Source of the DNA: Polycyclovorans sp002706265
Lineage (GTDB): Bacteria > Pseudomonadota > Gammaproteobacteria > Nevskiales > Nevskiaceae
Direction: 5' to 3'
Length of the DNA: 64,000 bases
Assembly (NCBI GenBank): GCA_963973915.1
Contig: CAXBBM010000016.1
Span: forward strand, 1-64,000
Position numbers and translations under genes: made by a program
Part shown: positions 50,811-59,524 of the stretch, piece after piece
Position numbering within the stretch: the first letter of the stretch is position 1
How the letters are laid out: every line of letters begins with the position of its first letter
Notes under the pieces: model-generated
What the model saw: only the letters and a program-made list of their open reading frames with translations
Told to the model about the DNA's origin: nothing
Databases searched by the model: none

Positions 50811-52640
50811 GTGATTCCCCTGACGATTACCGAGTGGCGACAGGCCAGCCAGCAGGGCATGACGCTGGCCGATGCCCTGCACGCCGTGGCGGCCCGCCTG
50901 ACGCCGGACGATGCGGCATGGATTCTCTGCCTCGGGCTTGACGCCTGGCTGGCGCAGGCCAGCGCACTGCAGCAGCGCCTTGCCGACGCTGATGGCGACC
51001 TGGGTCGCTTTCCGCTGTTCGGCGTGCCCTTCGTCGTCAAAGACAACATCGACGTGGACGGGCTGACGACCACGGCGGCCTGCCCGGATTACGGGTACAC
51101 CGCCACGGCGAGCGCGCCGGCGGTGCAGCGCTTGATCGATGCCGGCGCGATTCTGCTGGGCAAGGCCAATCTTGATCAGTTTGCCACCGGTCTGGTCGGC
51201 GTCCGTTCGCCCTACGGCGCGGTGCCCAACGCCTTCAACCCCGCCTACATCAGCGGGGGGTCCAGCTCGGGTTCGGCGGTGCTGGTGGCGCGCGGCATCG
51301 CCGCCTTCTCGCTGGGCACCGACACCGCCGGTTCCGGCCGCGTGCCGGCGGCGTTCAACAACATCGTGGGGCTCAAACCCACGCGCGGCTGGTTCAGCGC
51401 GCGCGGCGTGGTGCCGGCCTGCCGCTCGCTGGACTGCGTTTCGGTGTTCGCGCAGACCGTGGAAGATGCCGCGCGGGTCGCTTCGGTGATTGGCCATTTC
51501 GATGAGCAGGATGCCTACGCCCGGCCGGCGCCGGCGCCGTTCGCGGCACAACGGATGCCCGCGGCGCCGCGGCTGGGTATTCCCGAGTCGCCCAGCTTTT
51601 TCGGCGACGCCCAGGCGGCTGCGGCATTCGCCCGCGCCTGCGACGCATTTCGCGCCATGGGCGCCACGCTGGTGCCGCTGGACTTCACCGCCCTGCACGC
51701 GCTCGCCGCCCTGCTGTACGACGGCCCGTGGATCGCCGAGCGCTATGCCGCCATCGACGCCTACATCGAAGCGGGCCAGGGCGAGATGGACCCGGTGGTG
51801 CGCGGCATCATCGAGCAGGCCCGCAACTATTCGGCGGCCGACGCCTTCAAGGCCGAATACCAGCGTGCCGAGCGGGTGCGCGCCGCGCAGCGGCTGATGA
51901 GCACGGTGGACGCGCTGCTGGTGCCCAGCACACCGACCATCTACACCCTCGATGACGTGGCCGCCGATCCGGTGCGGCTGAACACGCGGCTGGGCACTTA
52001 CACCAACTTTGTCAACCTCATGGACGGCTGTGCGCTGGCCTTGCCGGCCGGTTTTCGCGATGACGGCTTGCCCGTGGGCGTGACCCTGATCGCCCCCGCC
52101 TGGCAGGACGCCGCGCTGGCCGAACTGGGCGAGCGCTGGCAGCGCCACGCCCCGTGGACGCTGGGCACCAGCGGCCGGCATCCCACGGTGGCTGCGCCGC
52201 GCCCTGCCGCGCCCGGCCCGGCCACCGTGCGGCTGGCGGTGGTGGGCGCGCACCTGTCCGGCATGCCGCTCAACTTCCAGCTCACCGAGCGCAGCGCGGT
52301 GCGGGTGGAGCGCACCCACACCGCCGGTGATTACCGGCTGTATGCGCTGCCCGGCACCGTGCCGCCCAAGCCGGGTCTGGTGCGCGGCGCGGCCGGTGCG
52401 CCCATCGAGGTGGAGCTGTGGGACATACCCGTCGAGGCCTTCGGTTCGTTTGTGGCACTCATTCCGGCGCCGCTGGGCATCGGCACGCTGACCCTGGCCG
52501 ACGGCCGCGAGGTGAAAGGCTTCATCTGCGAAAGCTGGGCGACCGACGGCGCCCGCGACATCACCGAGTTTGGCGGCTGGCGGGCCTTCATGGCCGCCGA
52601 GCGTGTCCAGGCCACCGCGAAGGACGCCGCCCATGTTTGA
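50811..52640 (+). CDS. atzF: Allophanate hydrolase
   Basis: This 609-aa enzyme converts allophanate to ammonia and CO2 (with water), the second step of the urea amidolyase route. The N-terminal amidase-signature domain has the catalytic Lys in FVVKDNID near 76, and the Ser-cis-Ser pair in GGSSSGSAVLV near 150, with TAGSGRVPAAFNN further on. The C-terminal domain (about 460-600) is the AtzF-specific part. A GTG at 50811 is preferred: the longer frame from a GTG at 50772 would begin before the predicted sigma-54 start site. The stop overlaps the urea carboxylase start by 8 nt. Confidence 0.9.
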   Translation: MIPLTITEWRQASQQGMTLADALHAVAARLTPDDAAWILCLGLDAWLAQASALQQRLADADGDLGRFPLFGVPFVVKDNIDVDGLTTTAACPDYGYTATASAPAVQRLIDAGAILLGKANLDQFATGLVGVRSPYGAVPNAFNPAYISGGSSSGSAVLVARGIAAFSLGTDTAGSGRVPAAFNNIVGLKPTRGWFSARGVVPACRSLDCVSVFAQTVEDAARVASVIGHFDEQDAYARPAPAPFAAQRMPAAPRLGIPESPSFFGDAQAAAAFARACDAFRAMGATLVPLDFTALHALAALLYDGPWIAERYAAIDAYIEAGQGEMDPVVRGIIEQARNYSAADAFKAEYQRAERVRAAQRLMSTVDALLVPSTPTIYTLDDVAADPVRLNTRLGTYTNFVNLMDGCALALPAGFRDDGLPVGVTLIAPAWQDAALAELGERWQRHAPWTLGTSGRHPTVAAPRPAAPGPATVRLAVVGAHLSGMPLNFQLTERSAVRVERTHTAGDYRLYALPGTVPPKPGLVRGAAGAPIEVELWDIPVEAFGSFVALIPAPLGIGTLTLADGREVKGFICESWATDGARDITEFGGWRAFMAAERVQATAKDAAHV

Positions 52641-55600
52641 CAAAGTGCTGATCGCCAATCGCGGCGAAATCGCCGTCCGCATTGCCCGCACCCTGAAGAC
52701 CATGGGCGTTGCCAGCGTCGCCGTGTATTCCGATGCCGACCGCAACAGCCTGCACGTCACCGCCGCTGACGAAGCCGTGGCGCTGGGCGGCAAGGCGCCG
52801 TCTGAGAGTTATCTGCGCGGCGACAAGGTGATTGACGCGGCGCGCGCCACCGGCGCCCAGGCGGTCATTCCCGGCTACGGCTTCTTGTCGGAGAACACCG
52901 CGTTTGCCGACGACTGCGCCAAGGCCGGGCTGGTGTTCGTCGGCCCCACGCCGGAGCAGATTCGCCGCTTCGGCCTGAAGCACGAAGCGCGGGCGCTGGC
53001 CGAGGCCGCCGGGGTGCCGCTCACGCCCGGCACCGGGCTGCTGGCCAACCTCGATGAGGCCGTGGCGCACGCCACGCGTCTGGGGTACCCGCTGATGCTC
53101 AAGTCCACCGCCGGCGGTGGCGGCATCGGCCTGACGCGCTGCGACAACGAGGCGGCGCTGGTGGCCGCGTTCGAGACCGTGCAGCGGCAGGGCCAGAATT
53201 TTTTCAGTGACAGCGGCGTGTTCCTCGAGCGCTACGTTGAAAACGCGCGCCACGTCGAAGTGCAGATGTTTGGGGACGGCAAGGGAAGGGTGGTCGCGCT
53301 CGGCGAGCGCGACTGCTCCTTGCAGCGCCGCAACCAGAAGGTGGTTGAAGAGACCCCGGCGCCAAACCTCCCGCCCGCCACCCGCACCGCCCTGCTGGAT
53401 GCGGCGGTCAGGCTGGGTGAGTCGGTGGGCTATGCCAACGCCGGCACCGTGGAGTTCATTTACGACGGCGCCCGCGACGACTTCTACTTTCTGGAAGTGA
53501 ACACCCGGCTGCAGGTCGAGCATCCCATCACCGAGGCCTGTACCGGCGTGGACCTGGTGGACTGGATGATCCGCACCGCCGCCGGCGAGCCGCCGGATCT
53601 CGCCACCTTCAAGGCCGAACCGAAGGGCGCGGCGATGGAGGTGCGCATCTACGCCGAAGACCCGGTGCGCAACTTCCAGCCCTCGCCCGGCGTGCTGACC
53701 GAGGTGTCGTTTCCGGCCGATGTGCGCCTCGACGGCTGGGTGGAAACCGGCACCGAGGTCACGCCGCATTACGACCCGATGATCGCCAAGCTGATCGTGC
53801 ACGGCGCCGACCGCGCCGACGCGCTGGCCAAGATGAAAGCGGCGCTGGCCGCCACGCGCCTGTCCGGCATTGCCACCAACCTCAGCTATCTGCGGCAGAT
53901 CATCGACAGCCCGGCCTTTGCCCGGGGCGAGGTGTTCACCCGCCTGCTCGACGGCTTCCAGTTCGCGGCGCCGGTGGTCGAGCTGGTCGAGCCCGGCACC
54001 TACACCACCGTGCAGGATTACCCCGGCCGCGTCGGCTACTGGGACGTGGGCGTGCCGCCGTCGGGACCGATGGATGACTACGCCTTTCGTCTGGCCAATC
54101 GCCTGGTGGGCAACGGCAGTGATGCGGCCGGGCTGGAATGCACCATTCTCGGGCCGACGCTGCGGTTTCACAGTGATGCGGTCGTTGCGCTCACCGGCGC
54201 CCCCACACCCGCGACCGTGGACGGCGCGCCGGTCGCATTCTGGGCGCCGCTCAAGGTGGCAGCCGGGCAGGTGCTGAAGATCGGCAAGGCCACCCAGGGC
54301 TGCCGGACCTATCTGGCGGTCGCCGGCGGCATCGACGTGCCGGTGTATCTCGGCTCGCGTGCCACCTTCGCGCTCGGCGCCTTTGGCGGTCATGCCGGGC
54401 GCCCGCTGCGCGCCGGTGACCTGCTCCCCATCAGCCAGTCGGCGCAGTCTGCGGCGGCGAGTTTTACTCTCCTGACGCCGGCCGTGCCTGCGCCGACTGC
54501 GCTGATTCCCTGCTACGAGAACCGCTGGAACGTCGGCGTGCTGTATGGCCCGCACGGCGCCCCGGATTTCTTCACCGAAGCCTCCATCGAGCAGTTCTTC
54601 GCCACCGACTGGGAGGTGCATTACAACTCCAACCGGCTGGGCGTGCGGCTGGTTGGCCCCAAGCCCACCTGGGCGCGCACCGACGGCGGTGAAGCCGGCC
54701 TGCACCCATCCAACGTGCACGACACCGAATACGCCATCGGCTCGGTGAACTTCACCGGCGACATGCCGGTGATTCTCACCCGCGACGGCCCCAGCCTCGG
54801 CGGCTTCGTCTGCCCGGTGACCATCGCCAAGGCCGAACTGTGGAAGATTGGCCAGGTCAAGCCGGGCGATTGCATCCGCTTCAGGCGGCTGGACTTCGAC
54901 GAAGCGCTGGCGCTGGAAAAGGCCCAGGACCGCGCCATTGAAACGCTCACGCCAGCGCCCAGAAGCAACGGCGGCCGCGTGCTGCGCGCGCCGCAGGGCA
55001 CGGTGTCGGAATGCGTGCTGGCCGAGCTGCCCGCCTCAGGGGGCCGCCCACCGGTGAGCTACCGCCAGGCCGGCGACAAGTACCTGCTGCTGGAATACGG
55101 CGAAATGGTGCTGGACCTGCGGCTGCGGCTGCGGATTCACGCGCTCATGCAGGCGCTGAAGGCCGACCCGGTGCCGGGCATCCTCGAACTGGCGCCCGGC
55201 GTGCGCTCCTTGCAGATTCAGTACGACAGCCGCGTCATCGGCCAGCAATTGCTGGTCGACACGCTGCTCGCCCTCGAACAGGGCCTGCCCGATGCCGCCG
55301 GCCTGAAAGTGCCCTCGCGCATCGTGCGCCTGCCCATGGCCTGGCAGGACACCGCAACGCTGGACGCCGTTGCGCGGTACCGCCAGTCGGTGCGCGACAC
55401 GGCGCCCTGGCTGCCGAGCAACGTCGAGTTCATGCGGCGCATCAACGGGCTGGACTCGGTGGACACCGTGCGCCAGATGGTCTTCGACACCTCTTACATG
55501 GTGCTGGGGCTGGGCGACGTGTATCTGGGCGCGCCCTGTGCGGTGCCGGTGGACCCGCGGCACCGCCTGCTCACCTCCAAGTACAACCCGGCGCGCACAT

Positions 55601-56256
55601 ACACCGCAGAAGGCACCGTGGGCATCGGCGGCGTGTACATGTGCATTTACGGCATGGACTCGCCCGGCGGCTATCAGCTGATTGGCCGCACCCTGCCGAT
55701 CTGGAACACCTTCCTGAAGAACCGCGCGTTCGAGAACGGCGAGCCCTGGCTGCTGAAGTTCTTCGACCAGGTGCAGTACTACCCGGTGAGCGAGGACGAA
55801 CTCACGCAGATGCGGGATGACTTCCGGCATGGGCGTCTGCTGCCGGACGTCACCGAAACGGTGTTCGATCTGGTCGCCCACGAGCGCTTTCTGGCCGACA
55901 ACGCCGACAGCATCGCCGCCTTCAAGGCGCGCCAGCAAGGCGCCTACGCCGAAGAAGTGGCGCGCTGGCAGGCCGATGCCTCGATGTCGCCCGACGTGAT
56001 TCCTGAGCCCCCGGCATTGCCCGATGCCGACGCCGAGGGCGATCCGGTGGTGGCCGACATCAGCGGCAACATCTGGAAGCTGCTGGTCGCGGTGGGGCAG
56101 ACCGTGCGGGCCGGTGATCCGCTGTTGATCGTCGAGGCCATGAAGATGGAATTCACCGTGGCAGCGCCGAGCGACGGGGTGGTGACCGCCCTGCGGTGCC
56201 AGGCCGGAAGGCCGGTGAACGCCGGTGACGCCCTGCTGTTCGTGGCGCGGGCCTGA
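52633..56256 (+). CDS. uca: Urea carboxylase (biotin-dependent; possibly guanidine carboxylase)
   Basis: This 1207-aa enzyme carboxylates urea to allophanate using ATP, bicarbonate and biotin. Biotin carboxylase domain: about 1-450 (KVLIANRGEIAVRI; ATP-grasp loop KSTAGGGGIG near 157-166; EVNTRLQVEHPITEA near 294). The carboxyltransferase part follows, made of the KipA/AHS2-like (about 460-770) and KipI/AHS1-like (about 790-1040) regions. The C-terminal biotinyl domain carries the biotin Lys in VEAMKMEF near 1172. Some enzymes so annotated prefer guanidine; the downstream guanidine riboswitch makes that a real alternative here. The product goes to AtzF encoded just upstream. Confidence 0.93.
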   Translation: MFDKVLIANRGEIAVRIARTLKTMGVASVAVYSDADRNSLHVTAADEAVALGGKAPSESYLRGDKVIDAARATGAQAVIPGYGFLSENTAFADDCAKAGLVFVGPTPEQIRRFGLKHEARALAEAAGVPLTPGTGLLANLDEAVAHATRLGYPLMLKSTAGGGGIGLTRCDNEAALVAAFETVQRQGQNFFSDSGVFLERYVENARHVEVQMFGDGKGRVVALGERDCSLQRRNQKVVEETPAPNLPPATRTALLDAAVRLGESVGYANAGTVEFIYDGARDDFYFLEVNTRLQVEHPITEACTGVDLVDWMIRTAAGEPPDLATFKAEPKGAAMEVRIYAEDPVRNFQPSPGVLTEVSFPADVRLDGWVETGTEVTPHYDPMIAKLIVHGADRADALAKMKAALAATRLSGIATNLSYLRQIIDSPAFARGEVFTRLLDGFQFAAPVVELVEPGTYTTVQDYPGRVGYWDVGVPPSGPMDDYAFRLANRLVGNGSDAAGLECTILGPTLRFHSDAVVALTGAPTPATVDGAPVAFWAPLKVAAGQVLKIGKATQGCRTYLAVAGGIDVPVYLGSRATFALGAFGGHAGRPLRAGDLLPISQSAQSAAASFTLLTPAVPAPTALIPCYENRWNVGVLYGPHGAPDFFTEASIEQFFATDWEVHYNSNRLGVRLVGPKPTWARTDGGEAGLHPSNVHDTEYAIGSVNFTGDMPVILTRDGPSLGGFVCPVTIAKAELWKIGQVKPGDCIRFRRLDFDEALALEKAQDRAIETLTPAPRSNGGRVLRAPQGTVSECVLAELPASGGRPPVSYRQAGDKYLLLEYGEMVLDLRLRLRIHALMQALKADPVPGILELAPGVRSLQIQYDSRVIGQQLLVDTLLALEQGLPDAAGLKVPSRIVRLPMAWQDTATLDAVARYRQSVRDTAPWLPSNVEFMRRINGLDSVDTVRQMVFDTSYMVLGLGDVYLGAPCAVPVDPRHRLLTSKYNPARTYTAEGTVGIGGVYMCIYGMDSPGGYQLIGRTLPIWNTFLKNRAFENGEPWLLKFFDQVQYYPVSEDELTQMRDDFRHGRLLPDVTETVFDLVAHERFLADNADSIAAFKARQQGAYAEEVARWQADASMSPDVIPEPPALPDADAEGDPVVADISGNIWKLLVAVGQTVRAGDPLLIVEAMKMEFTVAAPSDGVVTALRCQAGRPVNAGDALLFVARA

Positions 56257-56267
56257 GGGACATGGCC

Positions 56268-56978
56268 ATGGACACCCGCAAGATCAGTCCCATCCGGCGC
56301 GGCAAGGATCGCGGCGAGAACCTTGCCGATCGCATCTACAACCAGCTCAAGCAGGACATCTTCGAGTTTCGCCTGCTGCCCGGTGACCGCTTCAGCGAAA
56401 ACGAGATCGCCGAGCGCGTGCAGGCCAGCCGCACGCCGGTGCGCGAGGCGCTGTTTCGCCTGCAGCGCGAAGGCTATGTCGACGTGCTGTACCGCAGCGG
56501 CTGGCAGATCCGGCCGTTTGATTTCAAGTCGTTCGAAGACCTGTACGACGTGCGCATCATCATCGAAACGGCGGCCGTGAAGCGCCTCTGCGAGATGGAA
56601 GTGCCGCCGGCCACGCTCAACGACCTGAAGCAGATCTGGCTGGTTCCGGCCGGTGAGCGGCTCAGTGACGGGGCCACGGTGTCGCAGCTCGACGAGCGCT
56701 TTCACGAAATGCTGGTCGAGGGCACCGGCAACGTCGAAATGGCCCAGATGCACCACGCGGTGACCGAGCGCATTCGCATCATCCGCAGGCTCGACTTCAC
56801 CAAGCCGCCGCGCATCGACGCCACCTACACCGAGCACGGAAAGATTCTGCGTGCCGTGCTGCAGCGCCGCGCCGACCAGGGCCAGCTGCTGCTCAAGACC
56901 CACATCGAAGAAAGCAAGGCGGAGGTTCGCAAGATCACCGTTCACATGCTGCACACGGCCCGCAGAGGTCCGGAATGA
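56268..56978 (+). CDS. GntR-family regulator (FCD domain)
   Basis: This 236-aa regulator has an N-terminal winged helix-turn-helix (LPGDRFSENEIAERV and SRTPVREALFRLQREG, about 38-72) and an FCD ligand domain (about 95-225) with the His/Asp metal site region FHEMLVEGTGNVEM near 147 and HGKILRAVLQRRA near 190. Encoded 11 bp after urea carboxylase, it is the likely regulator of this locus and a candidate for binding the palindrome at 50781. ATG at 56268 has GAGGG 8 nt upstream and is preferred to the ATG at 56262, which is only 2 nt from it. Confidence 0.88.
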   Translation: MDTRKISPIRRGKDRGENLADRIYNQLKQDIFEFRLLPGDRFSENEIAERVQASRTPVREALFRLQREGYVDVLYRSGWQIRPFDFKSFEDLYDVRIIIETAAVKRLCEMEVPPATLNDLKQIWLVPAGERLSDGATVSQLDERFHEMLVEGTGNVEMAQMHHAVTERIRIIRRLDFTKPPRIDATYTEHGKILRAVLQRRADQGQLLLKTHIEESKAEVRKITVHMLHTARRGPE

Positions 56979-57063
56979 CAACCGCAGGCAGTAGGGAGGG
57001 GAACCCGTCACCGGCATCGGCCGGTGGCCCGTTCAAAGGCAGTCACACTTTGGGAGCTCACAC

Positions 57064-58074
57064 ATGAAGCAGCAACATGCAGGTAAACCCCGGGCGCAGG
57101 CTTGGGCAGGGGCCGCAGCGCTGGTGGCCGTCGGCGCGGTGGGCAGTATTCCGGTCGCCCACGCCGAAATCGAGTTGGGCAATGGCATCAGCATCACCGG
57201 CTTTCTGGACATGTCGTATTTCTCGACCAGCCCTGACGGCGGATCCAGCACCGAAAGCATTGGCATCGATCAGTTCGAGACCACCTTCAAGTACGCCGGT
57301 TCCAGCGGTGTCTCCGCACAGGTCGACATCGAATATGGCGACGGTTTCGATGGCAGCGATGACGAAACCTTTGTCGAGCAGGCGTTCGTCACCAAGGCGT
57401 TCACCGAACAGTTCAGCGTGAAAGCGGGGCGCTTTTTGAGCTACACCGGCTGGGAAACCGAAGAGCCCACCGGCCTGTTCCAGTACAGCGGCACCGGCTA
57501 CGCGCAGTACTTCTACGGCTTCTATCAGAACGGCGTCTCGGGCTATTTCGACGGTGGCAGCTTCGCGGTCATGGGCTCGGTGGTCACCAGTGCCTTCAAT
57601 CCGCTGGACCGGAACAATGTCCAAGGCGTCGATGACGAGATGGGTTACGAGTTCGGCCTGGCGCTGATGCCCGTGGAAGGGCTGACCGCCAAAGCGTTCT
57701 ACATCTCGGACCAGGACTCCGACACCGACATCATCAACGTCTGGACGTCTTATGCGGTCGCCGGATTCACCTTCGCGGCCGAGTACAACACCGTCGAGTA
57801 CGGGTCCATGGCGGCCAATGCCGACGGCGATGGCGACGGCTTTCTGCTGATGGCCAACTACGCCACCGGTCCCTTCGGCTTCACGGTGCGTTATCACGAC
57901 TTCGAGATCAACAGCGCCGGCGGGGCTATCGTCGACGACGGTGACGCCATCACGCTGTCGCCCAGCTACAAGGTCGGCGACAACCTGTTGTTCGTGACCG
58001 AGTATCGAATGGACAGCTCCGAGACCAACGGTGACTCGGATTCATTCGCCCTCGAAGCCCTCTTCACATTCTGA
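57064..58074 (+). CDS. Outer-membrane beta-barrel porin
   Basis: This 336-aa protein has a signal peptide ending VAHA near residue 34 and mature N-terminus EIELGNGISITGFLDMSY. The rest alternates polar and aromatic residues as amphipathic strands and ends in Phe (LEALFTF), the usual outer-membrane assembly signal. It resembles putative porins encoded with urea/amide transport operons and may bring urea or guanidine across the outer membrane; substrate is inferred from position only. Note Asp-rich loops (DADGDGDG near 258). Confidence 0.8.
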   Translation: MKQQHAGKPRAQAWAGAAALVAVGAVGSIPVAHAEIELGNGISITGFLDMSYFSTSPDGGSSTESIGIDQFETTFKYAGSSGVSAQVDIEYGDGFDGSDDETFVEQAFVTKAFTEQFSVKAGRFLSYTGWETEEPTGLFQYSGTGYAQYFYGFYQNGVSGYFDGGSFAVMGSVVTSAFNPLDRNNVQGVDDEMGYEFGLALMPVEGLTAKAFYISDQDSDTDIINVWTSYAVAGFTFAAEYNTVEYGSMAANADGDGDGFLLMANYATGPFGFTVRYHDFEINSAGGAIVDDGDAITLSPSYKVGDNLLFVTEYRMDSSETNGDSDSFALEALFTF

Positions 58075-58110
58075 GCCCCAGGCGCTGATTGAACCTGATC
58101 AGCGTCATCG

Positions 58111-58142
58111 CACTGCGCCTGCCATCTCCGGCAGGCGCAGTG
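58111..58142 (+). terminator. Long hairpin between porin and urtA
   Basis: CACTGCGCCTGCC and GGCAGGCGCAGTG are perfect 13-bp arms around ATCTCC. No T-run follows. It is better seen as an mRNA-stabilising or attenuating structure inside the operon than as a full terminator. Confidence 0.5.
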
Positions 58143-58171
58143 ATCGACACCTCAACCCAGGAGCATCTGCA

Positions 58172-59443
58172 ATGAAACTCAAATCCATTCTTACCGCCGC
58201 CGCACTCGGCGCCGCCAGTGTGGCGGCGCAGGCGGCCGACACCATCAAGGTGGGCGTGCTGCACTCGCTCTCCGGCACGATGGCCATCTCCGAAACCACG
58301 CTGAAGGACACGGTTCTGATGCTGGTGGAAGAGCAGAACAAGAAGGGCGGCCTGCTGGGCAAGAAGCTCGAAGCCGTGGTGGTCGACCCGGCTTCAAACT
58401 GGCCGCTGTTTGCCGAGCGCGCCCGTGAGCTTCTGGCCAAGGACAAGGTCGATGTGGTCTTCGGCTGCTGGACCTCGGTGTCGCGCAAGAGCGTGCTGCC
58501 GGTGTTCGAAGAGCTGAACGGCCTGCTGTTCTACCCGGTGCAGTACGAGGGCGAAGAGTCGTCCAAGAACGTGATCTACACCGGCGCCGCGCCCAACCAG
58601 CAGGCGATTCCGGCGGTGGATTACCTGATGAACGATCTTGAAGTCGAACGCTGGGTGTTGGCCGGGACCGACTATGTCTACCCGCGCACCACCAACAAGA
58701 TTCTTGAGGCGTATCTGAAAGCCAAGGGCGTCGCGGCCGAAGACATCATGGTCAATTACACGCCCTTCGGGCACTCCGACTGGCAGTCCATCGTCTCCGA
58801 CATCAAGGCCTTCGGTTCGGCCGGCAAGAAGACGGCAGTGGTCTCGACCATCAACGGCGACGCCAACGTGCCGTTCTACAAGGAGCTGGGCAACCAGAAG
58901 ATTTCGGCCGAAGACATTCCGGTTGTCGCCTTCTCGGTGGGTGAGGAAGAACTCTCTGGCATCGACACCGGCCCGCTGGTCGGCCATCTGGCCGCCTGGA
59001 ACTACTTCATGAGCGTCGACACGCCTGAGAACGCCGCGTTCATCAAGCAGTGGCAGACCTTTATCAAGAGCCAGAAGCGCGTCACCAACGACCCGATGGA
59101 AGCGCACTACGTGGGCTTCAATCTTTGGGCGCAGGCGGTGGAGAAGGCCGGCACGACCGATGTGGACAAGGTGCTGGCGGCCCTGCCGGGTCTTGAAACG
59201 CCCAACCTCACCGGCGGCGTGGCCAAGATGTTGCCCAACCACCACATCACCAAGCCGGTGCTGATTGGTGAAATCACCAAGAACGGCCAGTTCGACGTGG
59301 TGTGGGAAACCGACGGCACCGTGCCGGGCGACGCCTGGTCCGACTTCCTGCCGGCCAGCAAGGTCATCGAAGCCGATTGGGTCGATCTGAAGTGCGGCAA
59401 CTACAACACCGAAACCAAGGAGTGCTCAGGGCAGGTGTACTGA
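58172..59443 (+). CDS. urtA: Urea ABC transporter substrate-binding protein UrtA
   Basis: This 423-aa periplasmic binding protein captures urea for the UrtABCDE importer. A signal peptide ends near VAAQAA (about 22), and the mature protein begins DTIKVGVLHSLSGTMAISE, the hallmark of UrtA. Other matches are CWTSVSRKSVLPVFEE near 107, LFYPVQYEGEESSKNVIYTG near 127, and PMEAHYVGFNLWAQAVE near 308. AGGAG precedes the ATG. In this group related proteins may bind short amides, so urea is the likely but unproven ligand. Confidence 0.94.
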   Translation: MKLKSILTAAALGAASVAAQAADTIKVGVLHSLSGTMAISETTLKDTVLMLVEEQNKKGGLLGKKLEAVVVDPASNWPLFAERARELLAKDKVDVVFGCWTSVSRKSVLPVFEELNGLLFYPVQYEGEESSKNVIYTGAAPNQQAIPAVDYLMNDLEVERWVLAGTDYVYPRTTNKILEAYLKAKGVAAEDIMVNYTPFGHSDWQSIVSDIKAFGSAGKKTAVVSTINGDANVPFYKELGNQKISAEDIPVVAFSVGEEELSGIDTGPLVGHLAAWNYFMSVDTPENAAFIKQWQTFIKSQKRVTNDPMEAHYVGFNLWAQAVEKAGTTDVDKVLAALPGLETPNLTGGVAKMLPNHHITKPVLIGEITKNGQFDVVWETDGTVPGDAWSDFLPASKVIEADWVDLKCGNYNTETKECSGQVY

Positions 59444-59471
59444 GCAAGCCGCGTCAGCCTTCGCGTTCAAG

Positions 59472-59493
59472 CCCTCTCCCGCAGGGGAGAGGG
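59472..59493 (+). terminator. Hairpin between urtA and urtB
   Basis: CCCTCTCCC pairs with GGGAGAGGG around GCAG, 30 bp after urtA. It has no clear T-run. In ABC operons such stem-loops hold the level of the binding protein above that of the membrane parts. Confidence 0.5.
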
Positions 59494-59524
59494 TCTTTCA
59501 CCGCCTCACTGAATCAGGATCACC

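Noticed and set aside
50703..54720. Long minus-strand frames (696 and 710 aa) opposite atzF and urea carboxylase
   Set aside because: Shadows caused by high GC at third positions; the plus-strand genes hold all catalytic motifs.
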